Positions 4,817 to 5,375 of a DNA stretch of 5,375 bases are shown piece by piece; the stretch's first letter is position 1, and the number at the start of each line of letters is the position of its first letter. A program made the position numbers and the translations under genes. The notes below the pieces were generated by a model that was given only the letters and a program-made list of their open reading frames with translations, was not told the DNA's origin and searched no databases. This stretch comes from Treponema sp. (GTDB taxonomy: Bacteria; Spirochaetota; Spirochaetia; Treponematales; Treponemataceae): assembly GCA_017622055.1 (NCBI GenBank), contig JAGARY010000073.1:1-5375 (forward strand), written 5' to 3'.

Positions 4817-5375
4817 TTAATTTCTTATTTCTTTTACAATTTCAGCAGCTTCTTTTGTGAGTTTTTCAATTTCGGCAAAGTTGCCTGCGTTGATTAAATC
4901 TCCTTTTACCATCCAGCTGCCACCACATGCCAAAATTTTGTCACACATTAAATACTCACGAACATTTGAAGTGCTAATTCCGCCAGTTGGCATAAATTTC
5001 ATCATTGTGTAAGGTGCAGCCATTGCTTTTATCATTTTTAATCCACCAGCGTTTTCTGCAGGGAAGAATTTTACAACATCAAGACCAAAACCTAAAGCCA
5101 TTTCCAATTCAGTTGGAGTCATAATTCCAGGAGTAATTGGATAACCTTTTTTAAGACAATATTCCACAACTTTTGGATTAAATCCAGGGCTTACAATAAA
5201 TTTTGCACCAGCTCCAACTGCACGATCCACTTGTTCTGTTGTTAAAACAGTTCCAGCCCCCACAAACATCTGTGGAAACTTTTTAGAAATTGCAGCAATA
5301 GAAGCTTCTGCCGCATCAGTTCTAAAAGTAACTTCCGCACAAGGAAGTCCACCATTTATCAAAGCCTGAGCCAAA
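4817..5375 (-). CDS. eda: KDPG/KHG aldolase, 5'-partial
   Basis: This is a cytoplasmic class I aldolase that splits 2-dehydro-3-deoxy-6-phosphogluconate to pyruvate and glyceraldehyde-3-phosphate; many members also act on 4-hydroxy-2-oxoglutarate. The frame is open to the window edge. The TTG at 5374 encodes an internal Leu in LAQALINGGLP, so about 25 N-terminal residues are missing compared with the roughly 210-residue family length. Numbering from that Leu, the motifs are AEVTFRT (Glu 14, Arg 18), GAGTV (39-43), SPGF (62-65), VKFFPAE with the Schiff-base Lys 102, MPTGGI (128-133) and GGSWM (151-155). All expected active-site residues in the visible part are present, so the enzyme looks intact. 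It ends KEIRN followed by TAA at 4817. kdgK, which makes its substrate, is downstream on the same strand but separated by 442 bases of repeats. Upstream uronate-pathway genes would lie beyond the right edge. Confidence 0.95.
   Translation of the reverse strand, partial: LAQALINGGLPCAEVTFRTDAAEASIAAISKKFPQMFVGAGTVLTTEQVDRAVGAGAKFIVSPGFNPKVVEYCLKKGYPITPGIMTPTELEMALGFGLDVVKFFPAENAGGLKMIKAMAAPYTMMKFMPTGGISTSNVREYLMCDKILACGGSWMVKGDLINAGNFAEIEKLTKEAAEIVKEIRN

Noticed and set aside
5372..5374. TTG as the start of eda
   Set aside because: It encodes a Leu inside a conserved helix of the aldolase; the frame stays open to the edge and about 25 family residues are missing before it.

Overview
The window is AT-rich DNA that uses the standard genetic code. 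Its style suggests a host-associated spirochaete, probably a gut or rumen Treponema. That placement is inference: it rests on a loose spirochaete-type lipobox in the third envelope gene and on an intergenic repeat block of a kind I associate with Treponema, and no search was run. There are two convergent halves separated by one bidirectional hairpin terminator.

Left half, plus strand, 1-3282: a tight run of four genes. The first is cut by the window edge. It is a four-helix membrane protein resembling the C-terminal membrane half of XRE-type regulators. Three tandem paralogues of the DUF4097 beta-strand-repeat ('putative adhesin') family follow, with gaps of 14-18 bases. The first two have an N-terminal membrane anchor, and the third looks like a secreted lipoprotein. 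All three share an N-terminal beta domain followed by a ladder of Ser-Gly repeats about 19 residues apart. The ladder has identical spacing in the first two proteins and the same C-terminal cadence in the third. The run looks like one operon coupling a membrane or regulatory protein to a set of envelope-exposed beta-repeat proteins. Its function is unknown.

Right half, minus strand, 3347-5375: eda (KDPG/KHG aldolase, 5' end cut by the window edge) lies upstream of kdgK (2-keto-3-deoxygluconate kinase). Together they are the last two steps of uronate/pectin-type sugar catabolism: KDG to KDPG, then to pyruvate and glyceraldehyde-3-phosphate. As given, kdgK carries a single-base deletion near codon 26. 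Adding one A in a short A run restores a full-length 342-residue kinase with every PfkB motif present.

Between eda and kdgK lie 442 bases without a convincing gene (4375-4816). They hold a dense set of small perfect palindromes, a 36-base sequence repeated in tandem, and a 13-base direct repeat near each end. A 63-codon minus-strand frame is interrupted by one TAG. This looks like inserted repeat material splitting a two-gene unit.
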